DNA of 38,551 nt from Hamiltosporidium magnivora (GCA_004325065.1 PITI01000013.1:1-38551); one strand, 5' to 3'; shown: positions 1 to 12,949, numbered from the stretch's first letter. The notes: generated from the letters alone by a model not told the origin. Numbers and translations: made by a program.

Positions 1-236
1 TAGAGTAAGTGAGAATGCTGCATAGTCTTGGGCAACCCAGGGGGCTTCGATCACACTCCATGCAACGGACATTAACGAACTCCGGGCAACTGCCTCGCCT
101 ATTAATTAGGTTCTACAAACCTGGTAGATGAAAGGCTTTGGGACGTAGGTATCGCAGGGGTTACTGATGGAGTTTTGGGGTAGCAGTTATTTATGTATAA
201 CCTAGAACTGCGTTAATGTCATGAAAACAAATATAA
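1..236 (-). repeat. Dispersed repeat, copy A (5' part, cut by window edge)
   Basis: This stretch is clearly richer in G and C than its surroundings and aligns in the same orientation with 13388-13625 over its whole length, at roughly three quarters identity by eye with small gaps. Shared blocks include tagagtaagtg, gaatgctg, tccatgcaac and cgcctattga/cgcctattaat. On the minus strand both copies give related peptide in more than one frame (for example N-R-R-x-S-C, then P-R-L-x-S-I-x-T-Y-S), with stops, so this is dead coding sequence from a mobile element. The match fades near base 236, which may be the 5' end of the element or just divergence. The rest of the copy lies left of the window. Confidence 0.7.
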
Positions 237-3200
237 CACTTGCCACTATTTTAAAAAGATGTGATACTTTTAAATAAAGTATCAATAATTGTTGTATCTT
301 GAATTTCTAAACATATCAACAAAAAAGTCCTACTCACTTTGAAATTTTTTGATTTGAACACAGGTGGTCTATTAAAATAATTTATAATTATATTATTCGA
401 TATTTTAAAGCTGCCATAAGGTGTTTTTTTATAAACAAAGCATGAATGGGTGCTATTTTCGCTTGTCAAAGATGATACCTTTATTTATTTTGATTCTCTT
501 GTTTTTTTATTAAACTATTGAGTTCGAATTTATACAAAAAAAAATGCTTAAAAATAAAAAAAATTTACTTTTAGATTTTTGTAAGATATTCTAAAAGTCT
601 AGGAACTCGAAAATTAAAACGGGTTTATAAATAGAAATAAATTTTCATAAGATCATGATGTATTTCCGTTATTTACGTTTGGCATTATAGCATATTTTAA
701 ATATGAATAATGTTTTTGCTTGGGCATTACATTATATTTCTTTATTCCTTTATTTTTATATTCAAGCTTTATGAATTTTTCGAAAACAATATTTGGATTT
801 TGATGTTTGAGTAAATGATTTTACAATGCAACCAAAAATATAGCTAATAATATGTAGATTTATGAACACTAATGCGATTTAAGCTTTAAAATATTAGTTT
901 AGCTATGTTTAATAAACACATAAGATAAACTCTTTAATTATAATTATATAATTAAACTCTAATAAGAAACGCGTTGAATTTTAATATTGCCAAATATATA
1001 TTTTAAATTTTAAACTATTTCAAGTAAGACTTTAAGATTGACGAGAATTTTGTTTTGTTAGACGAACTATTATGATAAATACTCTGAATAGCAAAGCTTT
1101 CTTAAAAAAATGTATAATAATCTATATGAGAACTGCAATGTGTTCTATTTTATTTACACATGAAATTTTTACATATATTAAAGAAAATAAAAGAGATTAT
1201 TCATCCATTTCTGATAGTTTGTTTATATATTAATTAATATAATAAGTCTAAACAGCACTTGTTTTTTCTACGTAACTAGACATAATAATTCGTATGGAAA
1301 AAACTAAGATCTTTCAGACAATTCTATTCGCAGTAAATGAATAGAAAAATTAGATGTTGCATTTAGCAAAATATTTAAAACAAAAAAATACAATTATTAT
1401 CTTGTTCTATAGTTAGGAAACATGACTTATGTGCTTTTTATTTAGAAATGTAATGAATCGATTGTATGAAAAATGACCACTAGAAAATCATGTGAAAAGT
1501 GTGAATAGGATGTATTTAGAATTATTATATATTCATTTTTTTTACCAAAGATATTTATATAACGCAAACTAAATTTCTTTTTTTATTGTATAATTTTGCG
1601 TATCTAACGACTTAAACTATAAATCCACCTCAAAAAATATTTTACAAACTGTAAAATATAATTATTCGTATTAAAAAATAAGCTTCATTGTGTGTAAGTG
1701 TAATAGTTAAGTTCTCAAACCATTTACTTCGTAACTATAACTTTAAATAAAAGGTTAATCCACGTCTTTTTCTTTTCGCTATTATGTAGCATAAACGTTG
1801 ACTTTTAGATTCAAAGTATATTAAAGCAATAAATAAAATGTATAATGTATGTATTCGGATACAATAATGGGAAAGAAGTATTTTAAAACATTTGTTTTTT
1901 GCTAAATGTTTGTAGCTCTTCAAAATTTTTCAGATAAATCTATTTTCTACCTAGCAACCACATATTTCGAAAAGATTTCAATATCTATAAAAAACGCAGT
2001 AGTTTTTATATTTTTTGTTTGGAGAATTCAAATTATAAAGTCTTTAATAATCAAACAAGTTATCTTTAGAGTATAATTCTTAAAAGAATTATTTCATAAT
2101 AGTTTAAGAAATAGGTTTTAATGATAAGGCAATAATATAATTGCTTAACAAAGCGATTTTTAACTAAAAGATTCATCAAGCATACAGTGATGAGTCTAAA
2201 ATCTTCGATTTTTTATAAACGCTTTAAATTTATTGTTATTTGATCTATAAATTCTAGTAGTTATGATAAAACTGATTTTTATTTTCCAACATCAGAGTCT
2301 ATGAATTATTTAAAACATTAAATAAATTCACATTTTGAAAATTGCAACAAATGTTGCTCTTGTATTTTGATATTTCGAATAAAGAATTTAAATTTATTTT
2401 TTTCAAAAAAAAATGTCGATCTACAAGAAATCTTAGTAATAAAAATAATATGATAGATTTGAATTTATTCATACTACTCTAAATAACTACTTTAATTGAA
2501 GTATATTTAATTAGAAAAAAATCAAATATTCTAGTTAAAAGTATTAATAGTGAAATAAATACCTATTAAATATATGCCAACATTCCACACATAGTTTTCT
2601 CATACAACACTACATGATATTTTACATAAGACGAATTCAGGGTTTTAGTTTGTTTACGTAGTTCCATTTCAAAATTCTTTTCTGTTTTAAATTAGAATAC
2701 TAGTATAACAAATCCAACTGGAAAACAGTGTATATCACGAATAACTTGATTTAATTCATTTCTGAAAAGAAACTTTGTTTAAATACGCTACTGACTTTAT
2801 AATTGTATGAGTTCTCTTATTACGTTGAATGATTTAAAACTAAAATATGAAGATTCTTTTCCCGAATAACCTATCTATTGAAAAAGATAATATATTATTT
2901 TTAGAAACAACAAAATAGATTTAAAATCAACTCTTAATAAAACATGTACTGCCTGTAAAATTTTGCAGAAATGTATATTTATAAAGTTGCGGGGAGTAGA
3001 TATAGCAAACGAAAAAAAAATAATGAATAGAACTATAAAAAAATGTGAAAAGGAAAATACTTAAGTAAATCTAGAACTCATTGTTTTTGGCAAAAGATAA
3101 GTAGAATCACAGAATTTTCGTATAATTAGCCGCGAATATATATAGCATACCTGAAATAAAAACAGAAAAACAGCATGATTCTCAAAAAATTATTTTGAAT

Positions 3201-4902
3201 TATTTGTAGTAAATTGCTCTGTTCCTCTTTTCCAAAAAATGGGAACGCTTTTTAGCTTCGTGTAGTATAAACTAAATATGATTTTTATGAAATGAAGATA
3301 AATCTTTTTTAGCTTGATGCGTTCTTTTTTCGATTCTCTCAACTTTTCGTATAAAAAATTACGCACTTTCATGGGTATTTCCTTATGTCTGTTGCTTTTG
3401 ATATATAAATTATTTTATACGGGAAGATTAGTAGAGTAAAAAGCTTCTTGATAAGAACGTACGAATCAACCTGTATTGGTGCTTTTTTATTTTTTTTCTT
3501 TGCATATTTAGTCGCTTATTTTGGATTTGGTTTTTTGTAGCGTTTTTAAGAGAATATTTTGTGCTTTCAAAACTTAAAAATGGCAAGCATTAAGTAAAAG
3601 TAAGAAAGCTAGAAAGGTAATATAGAGCTAATAAATTTGGATTTTATAAATCTTTCATATTATAGGGCTAAAATTTTCAATGAATCTAGCTTAACCCGTA
3701 AATATAATTCACCAAAAAGAATAATGTAAATATTAGTCTAAAAATACAGGAAAACCGATATTAGTAAGCGCTGAGATACCGGAATATTTGACTTGTAGAG
3801 TATGAAGCCATATTAACAAGAATTAAAATTGGTATGTTTAAGGTAACCTATAATTTTCGGAGATAACATGGAAATTATCATATTTAAATTTCGAATACAT
3901 TCAAAAGTATGTAATCGTGGAGTTTTAAATCTTAGATATGAATGAAGCACAATTATTCCGGTACAAAACTGGTTTTTTTATATTTTTAGTATTCATTAAA
4001 GGGTTTAAATGTACTTCTCATGGAAGCATTTTTTAAACGAGTTGCGAATATTGTCTAAAGTCTTCTATCAAAAACTTTTTGAGATATTTTTACGCAATAG
4101 TTTTACAGAATTACTTAATTTGAGATTTTGAATGTAGGGATAAATATTCTTGACTTATGTACATTTACACTGACTGTATCATTTTTAAAGCATGGCAGCA
4201 GCTTAAGCATCCAATAAAAAAATGAAATATGCTATCGCAATCTTAAGAAGATTTATGTCAACTATTGCTTTAGCTATACCAAAATAGTTCTTATACAAGA
4301 TAATGTAGAATTTGATACGATTTCTCATTAATAGTATCGCCGGTCCGGGTGCTTTACTAAAAAAAATTATTATATAAGTACAAAAGCGAAATGTCAAGAA
4401 AAAAATCTTTTATTCTCTGATATGCTTTATGGCATAATCATGTCAGTATGGGTTTGCTCTGTTACTATCTATAATACATATAAAATTCAGCAACAATTTG
4501 TTTAGTCCTATAAAATATTGTGAGTATTTCAATGGAAAATAGAAAAATTGGTTTTTTGCGGGTTCTAGGGTCTTTAGAATCGTTTCGGCACGTTTGGCTT
4601 TTTCTAAACTCTTGACATCGGAACGAAATATACAATGCGAAAACATCGTTAAGCATTTCTTGGAATGTTATCTCTATTTTATATTATTATATTTATGGCG
4701 ATTAGATTACAAACAAGTTAAATTGCAAATCTTCTTGATCAAAAATACTATATTTTTACTAATTTTATATCCAAAGAACACACCTTTCCTGCGAATATAG
4801 TTTTTTAAGCTACTTAAAATAATATTTTTTTATATCTGTCTAAACTAAAACAGAATTTTTATTGAAATTACAAAAAAATAGAGAAAACAAAAGAGCAATA
4901 GT
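237..4902. other. AT-rich intergenic DNA, no supported gene
   Basis: Only short open frames of 60-72 codons occur, all low in complexity or overlapping on opposite strands. Two patches look slightly protein-like. One is 251-469 on the minus strand, just upstream of repeat copy A. The other is 4443-4660 on the minus strand, where two overlapping frames carry hydrophilic peptide such as SLEKAKRAETILKTLEPAKN. Neither has an ATG with a C-run nearby or a recognisable motif. They are best read as decayed relics or chance frames. Confidence 0.5.
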
Positions 4903-5034
4903 ATGAACGAAAAAGAAGTCGAATATATTAATTTAACTGCATATAAAAAAATAATTAGATTTTTATGTCTTATAGGATTATTTTTATATTTTGCTTTTAT
5001 TTTTATGCAATTTGTTTGTGTTTTAAGCAGATAA
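4903..5034 (+). CDS. Possible small single-pass membrane protein (43 aa)
   Basis: An ATG opens a 43-codon frame ending in TAA. The first 19 residues are polar and charged (MNEKEVEYINLTAYKKIIR). They are followed by about 21 hydrophobic residues with no charge (FLCLIGLFLYFAFIFMQFVCV) in the same stretch, and a short LSR tail. This is the layout of a tail-anchored protein with its N-terminus in the cytosol, as in small subunits of the mitochondrial TOM or ER OST complexes, but no family motif is visible. There is no C-run before the ATG, unlike the better-supported genes here. Hydrophobic open frames arise easily in AT-rich DNA, so the case rests on the clean polar-then-hydrophobic order. It could be spurious. 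Confidence 0.3.
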   Translation: MNEKEVEYINLTAYKKIIRFLCLIGLFLYFAFIFMQFVCVLSR

Positions 5035-8000
5035 AAAAAGTTTGATTGGTATATTAATAAACTAGCCTATGGCTATAATTTGCAATATTTTAGTCGTATG
5101 AAGAATTTTAGAATCTAATACAAGAATATTATAGCATTATATCATTCTGAATCTGGGTAAACTTGGTATTTTTAATCAATTTTTATTATATTTATGTTAA
5201 ATAACGTTTTATTTATATTCCAAGTTCCGTTTTATACTTTCGTTGTATAACTATTTTTTTAGGCATACTCTGGCGTCTTGCGAAAGAATAATTTCGATTG
5301 TTGGGTTTTATAGGTGTTTTTTGCTCACGAACTTATTTGGTGCTTTATAATTGCTTAAATCGAATTTGAACCAGAAAACCTTCTACTTTTCTATAGTATT
5401 TAGTCTAATGTATTAGTAATTGTAATTTTGCACGGAAACTTTACTTATATATTTTATTTTATTTTAAATCTTTTGATTAATCGTTGCATAGATTAAAATT
5501 ATAAATTTGAACCACATTAGTAGCGTGACAATACTATTTTTCGTTTTTTTATTTTACTTAAGCTATATAGAATGGCTTTAATTCGAACAGGTTTTTACTA
5601 TATTTTGGCGTGTGTGATAAAAATCCCAAGTTTTCTTAAAATTATTGCATTTAATCTTAGTTCTATTTTTTTCAAAAGTTAATAAAATTCAAATACATTT
5701 TTAGGCAAAAACTTTGGTTGGTAAAACAATATTTTTTGAAATAAAATAAGACTCTTTGATATATCAAATTAAGGTTTTCATAATAATTTTTTATTTATTT
5801 TTGAATGTTCTTTCATCTTTTTTAATCTAATCTTTACAATATTTTTTCTTGGCTTCTTTCAATGTTAATAAACGTGTCTTATTATATTTAAATGCTTTGA
5901 CTTTCAAAAAAAACACTATTTGTATAATTAAATTTATAAAAAAAATAACTATAGAATAATTAAATGGTAACGTCCACATTCAAATATTTTTTTTAACATT
6001 TATCAAATGTAAAGAAGTTTTGTTAATTCAATTTTTTAATATTCTCTAACTATTTACTATGAAAATGTTACCTTAATTGAAATTAATACACTAGCAATCG
6101 AATAACCAATCGATTTATGACTAGTAAGTTGTTTATAAATATAATTCTCAGAGTTAGTATAAAAATGAAATAATTATCTTTACTTGAATAACGATTATTA
6201 TTACAATTTCTTATAAATATAAAAGAAAATAGGCACTTGGCAATATTTTACACAAGCTTGTGATTTATATACTTTGTGCATCTATTATATAGTAAAACAA
6301 TTTTAAATATATTTAAATTATGACAAGTCATATGGTGTGCCAAATTAAAATCTATTCTATGGAAATTTCAAAAGGAAACTCATCATTGGCTAATAAATTT
6401 CTATTATGCCATAGAATAGTTCAGATGATTTTATCAATCAAGGAGTATTGTGCCCGTAAATAATAAATTAAAAAATAATTATATGAATCATGATGAACAT
6501 AACTAGGATGTTTAAGTCTAAATAAATTTAATAGCGTTTGGCATACAATTGAAAGTTTAGAATTACTAAAATAATTTAATTGGAGTCTGAATCTCTGTAA
6601 ATCGGCGGATATTCAAGTATAAGACAATCTCTCTCAAATATATAAGTAAATAGTGAGATAATTTTCGACTTTAATATGACTTTAGAGAACCTTTATTGGG
6701 TAAATATAAGTGTATATCAAATACGATTTTTTATGATAAAGCTTGATTATTTTAACTGTTTTTTTAGGTATATGAAACTTATGATTTTAAATGTAATTAA
6801 AACGAGAGTAAAGAAATTTTTAGTATCTGACTAAATAATAACAAAAAAAATTACGTTTTAAAATAAATATATAGTGTTTTACTTTTAATATTCCTTCATA
6901 GTCCAAACAATAAATCAAATTCAAATTATTTACCTAATTTGAATAATCCATTGTAAAAAACAAAATGTCAAATTCTATGCTCAATTTTTATTGTAAATAA
7001 GCACTGAAATTTTTATCTTATCTTAGATTGACTAATATCAAAGTATTGGATATAATGGCATTAGAAAGCCGAAAATTTGGTATAAGAGCATCATGTTTAA
7101 ACTTATTATTTTTCTAAGCTCTTATTTTGCATTTTTATTAGATGAAGCGATATATTTTGTTGTTAACTAGAAAGTCTCTGGGTTTGCAAAATAATAACAG
7201 TTTCGGTCATTTTGGAGCTTCGATATCTTTTTAATAAACTACGGTCATATATAATAACGAAAAAATAAATCGAGTGAATTTACACAAAAGCTTTGATAAA
7301 TGAAAGAATTTGATGCGCTGTAAAAACATAAAAGCTAGTAAAATCAAAAAAATATGCAGCACGACCGGAAACAAGAGAAAACGGAATTCAAAAACGAACT
7401 GCATGCCAACAATTTAAAATATACTTTTTATTCTATGATAGGATTCAAAAATCCGGTATAATTTAAATCTGAAAAAACGCGTTTTATTGTTTTCTTTTTT
7501 TGTAACCTAGCATATATTTGCTTTTTATTTCATAGAATATTTATGGTTAGGTGGTATAAATCAATGATTAATATAATAATATTGTTAATTATCTTCTTAG
7601 TTATCGGAATGTTAAGCAAAAGCAGAAAAGATACCATATGTATACATATATACAATATCAAAAGAGGGAAGAGCAATTAAATTACAAGATATATAAATGA
7701 AAATGTTAAATGATTTTCTTGGTACAATTCTCACCTTTTAAATTGGAAATGATAATTGTTCTGATTTATTAAAAATAACAATTTGCATTTTTGCTTTTCT
7801 ATTCATTTTCTTGATTTCTATGTAATTTTATAAAACAGTAGGTATTGATCAAGACTGTACTCGTGCTCAAAATATAATTAGCCCGCCTTTAATAAAATTA
7901 TTCCTATTTAAATATGAATATTTTTAACGAATATTAAATCAAATTTTGATCTCAGCAAACAGACTAATGAAAGCAAATATTATTATTTTCGATTTGGTAA

Positions 8001-9329
8001 TTCACACATTTTTAACAATTTAAAATAAATTTATATTAAAATTGAGAATAATAACAAGTTTTAATATAATTTATGATTTATTTAAGGAGTCAAATTATAG
8101 TAGCAATAAATCAAGCATCTATCTTTATTCGTGCCAGAAACAATAGTCTTAGATATTAATTGGTTCATCTGGTAAAGCACTCATATATGTACTGTGGGCT
8201 GTTTCGAATAGCCTGAAACAACCCCTGGTCGTTACTTTGTGATTCTAGTTTCATACAAAGTTGGATTCGGAGTGTATTGGATTAGAATAAAAAATAGATA
8301 TATACATTAACTTTGCTCAAACAAAGCTTTTTCTGCCATGCAAAAAACCACTGTAAATATTAAAGATCTGTGAACAAACATTTTTAAAATCAAAAAGAGA
8401 ATCTTAAAATCAGAACTGATGTAAAAAAACAAGGAGATATGGTGTGACTTATATGATCTTCATGGTCAGGGATACCAGTTTTGAACTCAAAAGACAGGTA
8501 AGTTTGAAATGGTTGAATGATTTAAATATTATTTGAGTAATACTTGACCAATCTTAACATGGGAAGTAAAATGATAGAACCTAGGAACTATTTAAAATTA
8601 GATAGATTATTAGGCTAAAACTTTCTAGATATTCAATTTGTAATAGTGTTTTTAATAAACTACATTACGAAATCATTAACTTTTAGTGCATCTTAAATCA
8701 TACGATCGTAAATCTTAAAAACTGAAAATTTTTATGTTCATCGTATAGGAGGATAGGAATTTGATTCAAAAGACGAAATTTGCTATTTATTTTTTTCAAT
8801 AAATATTTTAGTTATCTTTCGAACATTATAACTTTTTAAAAACTGCTAAAAATTATAATATTTAATATGCGTTATTCTTTCGATATTTTTTTTTCATTCT
8901 ACTCTCCATTTTATTTCATCCAGTTTTTATGTTTGAGCCTTATTTATATTTTGTTTTAATGTTATTATTTCGGTCGTTTTATTCCTCTCTGATTATAATC
9001 TTATAATTCCTTTAAATATAAGCATCCATTTTTTTATAAAAAAATAAAAATTTATACCCCTTGATCTGCCATTTGCAGTCGTATAAAACATTTGTCTTTT
9101 CCTTATGTTTTCCGTGCATTTGGCCAAGTAAGATCAAAATAATTTTTGGGATTTTGGTCGAAAGACCATTTATTTAAAATATTTTATCTAATTTCTTTTT
9201 CTTTGCAAATAAGATGACTTTTGTATCAAAATCTAATTTTTTATTTTCTTTAAAAATGTCTAAATGAGTTATAAAATATTCGTAAATATTATGAAAAAGT
9301 AATAAAATTTTATTTTTAATAAAAAATAC
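5035..9329. other. AT-rich intergenic DNA, no supported gene
   Basis: No open frame of 60 codons or more is seen on either strand. A slightly GC-richer patch at about 8100-8510 contains a tRNA-like D-arm sequence but does not fold as a tRNA (see rejected items). It may be a decayed mobile-element fragment. Otherwise I see only A/T-rich low-complexity sequence and short A/T palindromes. Confidence 0.5.
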
Positions 9330-9687
9330 TTAGTAAAGCTTGAACTTACTAAGAAAAGTTAAAAGGACTTTATTATTATCTTTTTTGTATGGTTTTAATG
9401 CCAAGCAGGTTTTTTCGTTGTCTTCTGTCCAACAGTAGAATAAAATATTGTTTTTGGTAAAAAAAATTATGGATTCTTCTAAGTCTTTGATGTTACACTA
9501 ATTAGAAATAAAATACCTTTAAAATAACTTTTGTCATGTTATTTAAGTCGGAAATATAGAGTTGGTTATCTAAATCGTTTTTATACGTTATTATAGCGGA
9601 TACTGAAGCATGACATGCTTGGGCTATAAGTGCACCTTTGGAAAAGTTTTTAAGATCATTTCTAAGCAAAATATATTGTGTTATCAT
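9330..9687 (-). CDS. PTRHD1-like peptidyl-tRNA hydrolase-fold protein, two exons
   Basis: Exon 1 is 9687-9517 (57 codons) and exon 2 is 9497-9330 (55 codons plus TAA), giving 112 aa. The open frame stops soon after VILK in the genomic frame. Removing the 19 nt at 9498-9516 restores a frame that follows PTRHD1 proteins to the end. Family landmarks, in order: QYILLRNDL at residues 4-12; KGALIAQACHA at 17-27, matching the (K/A)GxxxAQxxHA helix of the Pth2 fold; YISDLNNMTKVIL at 44-56; W at about 80; CLALKPY at 88-94; and the terminal FLSKFKLY. Human PTRHD1 is about 140 aa, so this is a compact version. Pth2-type enzymes release peptides from stalled peptidyl-tRNA, but whether the PTRHD1 branch does so is uncertain. 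The start is the only ATG in position and has CCCCC 12-16 nt upstream. The gene stands alone. The family call is strong; the splice model is inferred. Confidence 0.85.
9498..9516 (-). other. Probable 19-nt spliceosomal intron
   Basis: On the minus strand the sequence is GTATTTTATTTCTAATTAG. It begins with GT, ends with AG and contains CTAAT four bases before the final AG. Short microsporidian introns commonly have this branch-site-next-to-acceptor layout. It lies exactly between two exons that each match PTRHD1 proteins, in phase 0. Read through, it brings an in-frame TAA within five codons. Its length is not a multiple of three, so it is not a simple in-frame insertion. The alternative is a decaying or mis-sequenced gene with a frameshift, but the GT-AG borders and the smooth protein alignment favour an intron. 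Confidence 0.65.
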
Positions 9688-9698
9688 TTGTAAGAGGA

Positions 9699-9703
9699 GG
9701 GGG
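9699..9703 (-). promoter_or_regulatory. C-run upstream of the PTRHD1-like start
   Basis: A CCCCC run inside a CACCTCTCCCCCTCCTC pyrimidine tract lies 12-16 nt before the ATG on the minus strand. It stands out in an AT-rich background. It resembles the CCC-type motif that precedes start codons in several microsporidia and is thought to mark transcription or translation starts. Confidence 0.5.
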
Positions 9704-12700
9704 AGAGGTGATAAAAAGGAAATTCTATTTAAAAAGAATAAAATATTAAAAGATTAAATATATGGAAAATAAAATATTAAAGGGAAAATATCAAAAGGAA
9801 CAGAAAATTTTTTCTAATTTAGTTAGAAATGATTCTCATTGTTTGAAGTTTCCAGTAAACATGGGATAATTAATAATATATATTTTTTTAAATCTTTAAC
9901 TTGTATTTCGATTATAATACTTTCAATCAAATGTAAAATATTTAGTAAATTATTCAGAAAACCTGATGATTGTCTTTAACTATTTTTAATTACTTTGTTT
10001 TGGAAAATTCGTTTAAAATTAATTTGTTAACGTTCTGGAAAATTCAGAAAATTCCTAATTTGAACAATAATTATAAATATTTATATGAGTAGATAGAGAA
10101 CCAACACAAACTCGATCTAAAGCTTAATTTAGTATAAGTTATTTACTAATTAATGAAAGTAAAGCTAGACTCAACGATTTAACCTACCTAAAATAAATAT
10201 CTTAAACTTAAAACGTTATTATTGTGAAGTCCTGCAATAATCGAAGCTATTACAGCCAGTTTTTCTATTCAAAAACAAATTAAACAAAGAGAAATCTATA
10301 AATTTAAGTGCATTTTTTATCCCTAAACTTTCCTATAATGAGAGGATTCTGGATTTTTACGTTGATATTGTTTGGATGAGAAAAAAGACGTTTTATTTTT
10401 AAATGGTTAAAATTTCTATCAAAAAAATTGATTGTGAAAATATGGAATTGTAAAGTTTAAAAAACTCAGAGATTTCGAGAAATTTAGCTTCAAATATGAT
10501 TTGCAATCAGAAAAGATGGTTTTTAGATTGAACAGTGATTTATACATCTAAAATGGTAAGACATTTATGACAGATGTTTAAACATCATAAAATAAGTTTT
10601 AGCGGATAATAATAACATAGTGAAAGATGCTGTTTTCCTATATAGATCTTCCTGTCCATATTGGCATAAAAGTAATGCTCTATGAGATCATATGAAAATG
10701 CTGCGAGAATAAGCGAGTACAAACAGGATCACTCTTAAACGTGCCACTATTACCAATCGAGTATAGTGGGTATGCGATTCCGACAGAAATTGCCAATGCT
10801 TCATGGGAAAAAACAGATAAATGTTATTGATAAGCGAAAAGACCTTGTAGATAAGACAGCTTTGGATAGATCTTACGTAAGATTGATGATTATAAGAGTT
10901 ATTGCCTGCTACTCTTGCAAAAAAGGTCAGCAACCGGTTTTTTTGATACCCTTTAAAATAATATTTACCCAGATGGTCGCCTAGCACCTTACAAACATAT
11001 AATCGAAAAGAGTTTTTAGACAAAAGAATAACAAAATATGCCGAATAAAATATTTGTTTTATTGACTGGAAAGAAAGTAACTCACAAAATATAGAAAGAG
11101 TTGAAAGATACAATCATGTAATTCTAAGCAGGATAACGTAAAACGCAGAAAATCTTACTCAAAAAGATGGGAAATTCATACAAGAAAATCGTGCTTGGCA
11201 ACAATCAGATTTTGTAGCGCAATTAAAATATTGCCTCTTATGGGGTTTAGGAATTCTAAAGTCAATAATACTATTAAATACGAGTAATATTAAGTTATAA
11301 TTAATTTTTATAGCTCTGAGGTAAAATAATATTCTAAAAACACTGTTAAAAGCATCGATATATTATTTTATCTTTATGAAGTGAATGCCTGTTATAGAAT
11401 CTTATAAAATTGTAGCCTGCCAACTGTATCACTTAAATATCGAGATTATTACGTGTCTCGTATGAAAAATAATACGGGTGCATATTGTTTTTTTAAAATG
11501 GTAATCCAGGCGATGTGTTTCACAAAGAGATTCCGGAACCAATCAAAAGACGACGTAAAACAAAGGGGTGTAGTTTTAGGCAGACATGCTTCAAAAAATT
11601 GTTGCTGAAAGTGGGAGTGATAGTTTTTTATTCTAAGGCGATGGACGAAGAAATAATTTACCAAAATTACGTTAAGAGATTTTGTTTTTATCAATTATAT
11701 CAACTTGACGACAAATGAATGAAAAAATCTCATTAGTTAACATCAGCCGTTTATATTTTTAAGCGTAGTATTTTCATTGTTGTTTTCATTTAAATCTCTT
11801 ATTGATTATTTTCTTGTATTTCAGCTTTTTTACATTTCTCGAAATAAAATTTTAAAAAATAAATAAATAAATATTAATCGAATAAAAACAGGTTCAAGAA
11901 AAGCACTGGCTTGAATAAATGAATTTGGCTTATAAGATTGATGAATATTTTATCTATAGAGTTTATTTTAATTCTCTTGTTGTGATTATGAAATAGACAA
12001 TGACCATAGAATGAGTTTGACAAACTGTCTTTTTTTTATGATTATTGATGGTTTTATACCACCTGGCTTTGTTTTGTTATAATTTTTCTAACTTCTTAGG
12101 TAGTTGTTCATGCTGTAACGCCAAGTAAGTCTATTTAGATTTTAAATTACTTGTAATTATAAATAGAAAGTAATTCTTTTTGTAGAATATTATCAAAAAA
12201 CTTCATATGATTTTTCATTAAAACTGTCTCCTTTTTGGCCAGATATTTTATTAATTCGAATATAAGACCAAAGAAGACATCTATTTATGATAAAATGAAA
12301 TTCATGTTTTTATCAATTGTTAAAATCGCAAATATCGCAGTTGGGAAAAATCATTTATTAAATTATATTCAAAAGAAATAAAAAAAATAGGGGTATTTTG
12401 CCTCTAGCGTATACTAGAACTAGGTTAAGATTTATAAAATTCTATAATTATGAAAGATTCAAGAAATATATTTTATTGGTCAAGATTGATTATTTATAAA
12501 CTTACAATAATTATAACAATAAGAATGCCAATTTTAAATTAAATTCGAATTAATAATATTGTTTGATTGTTTAATTTAAGTTGAAATTTAAAATTAACCT
12601 AGAGAAACTACGAAATTTTTGACTTACAGCTGCTAAAATTATTTTTTTATCTTTTACTAACTGTTAAGTCTGTAGAAACGAACTTTTTATTTCAAAAAAA

Positions 12701-12949
12701 TTTAAACATGTATATTAAACATAGTAAGATGAACATAATTTAGATTTAATTTGTTATGTTCTTTTGACATTCTTCGTTGATAAAAATACCTTAGTATTTA
12801 AAGTAGGTTTCGATTTAATACAAAGCAGTTAGAATAAATATATATGATAAGAAAAATCAAGACATTTGTGTTATTCGATATTACCGAAATGATGAGCTAA
12901 ATTCAGAAAATAAATGTAATACATAGAATTAGTTTCATTTTCTTTGGTA
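9704..12949. other. Intergenic DNA with decayed coding-like patches
   Basis: Mostly AT-rich, with GC-richer patches at about 10640-11250 and 11449-11720. In these, both strands hold overlapping open frames: 141 codons on minus (10688-11113) against 72 on plus (10766-10984), and 81 on minus (11449-11694) against 67 on plus (11515-11718). Plus-strand readings are charged and protein-like (for example KQINVIDKRKDLVDKTALDR and VFHKEIPEPIKRRRKTKG), but they are interrupted and match no family I recognise. They look like old mobile-element or gene relics. An imperfect A/T palindrome at about 12532-12598 has no further meaning I can support. Confidence 0.4.

Noticed and set aside
251..469. 72-codon minus frame with balanced composition just upstream of repeat copy A
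   Set aside because: It would start with TTG, has no C-run, and no homologous frame is seen at the matching place beside copy B.
8153..8220. tRNA-like sequence: TGGTTCATCTGGTAAAGCA resembles a D-arm and GTTTCGAATAGC resembles a B box
   Set aside because: The anticodon stem pairs at only three of five positions, the spacing to the T-arm is about 4-5 nt short and the acceptor arms do not pair. At most it is a tRNA-derived relic.
10688..11113. 141-codon minus-strand frame, with CCCATGAAG inside at about 10806 that mimics the SOF1 start context
   Set aside because: The plus strand of the same DNA is equally open, the composition is hydrophobic without motifs, and from the CCC-ATG only 38 codons remain.
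11449..11718. Opposing 81- and 67-codon frames, considered as transposase fragments
   Set aside because: No DDE-type or zinc-binding motif could be lined up. Kept only as a relic note in the intergenic entry.
12532..12598. Imperfect inverted repeat AATTTTAAATT... with a matching right arm
   Set aside because: Nearly pure A/T, so pairing is expected by chance; no TA borders or further copies noticed.
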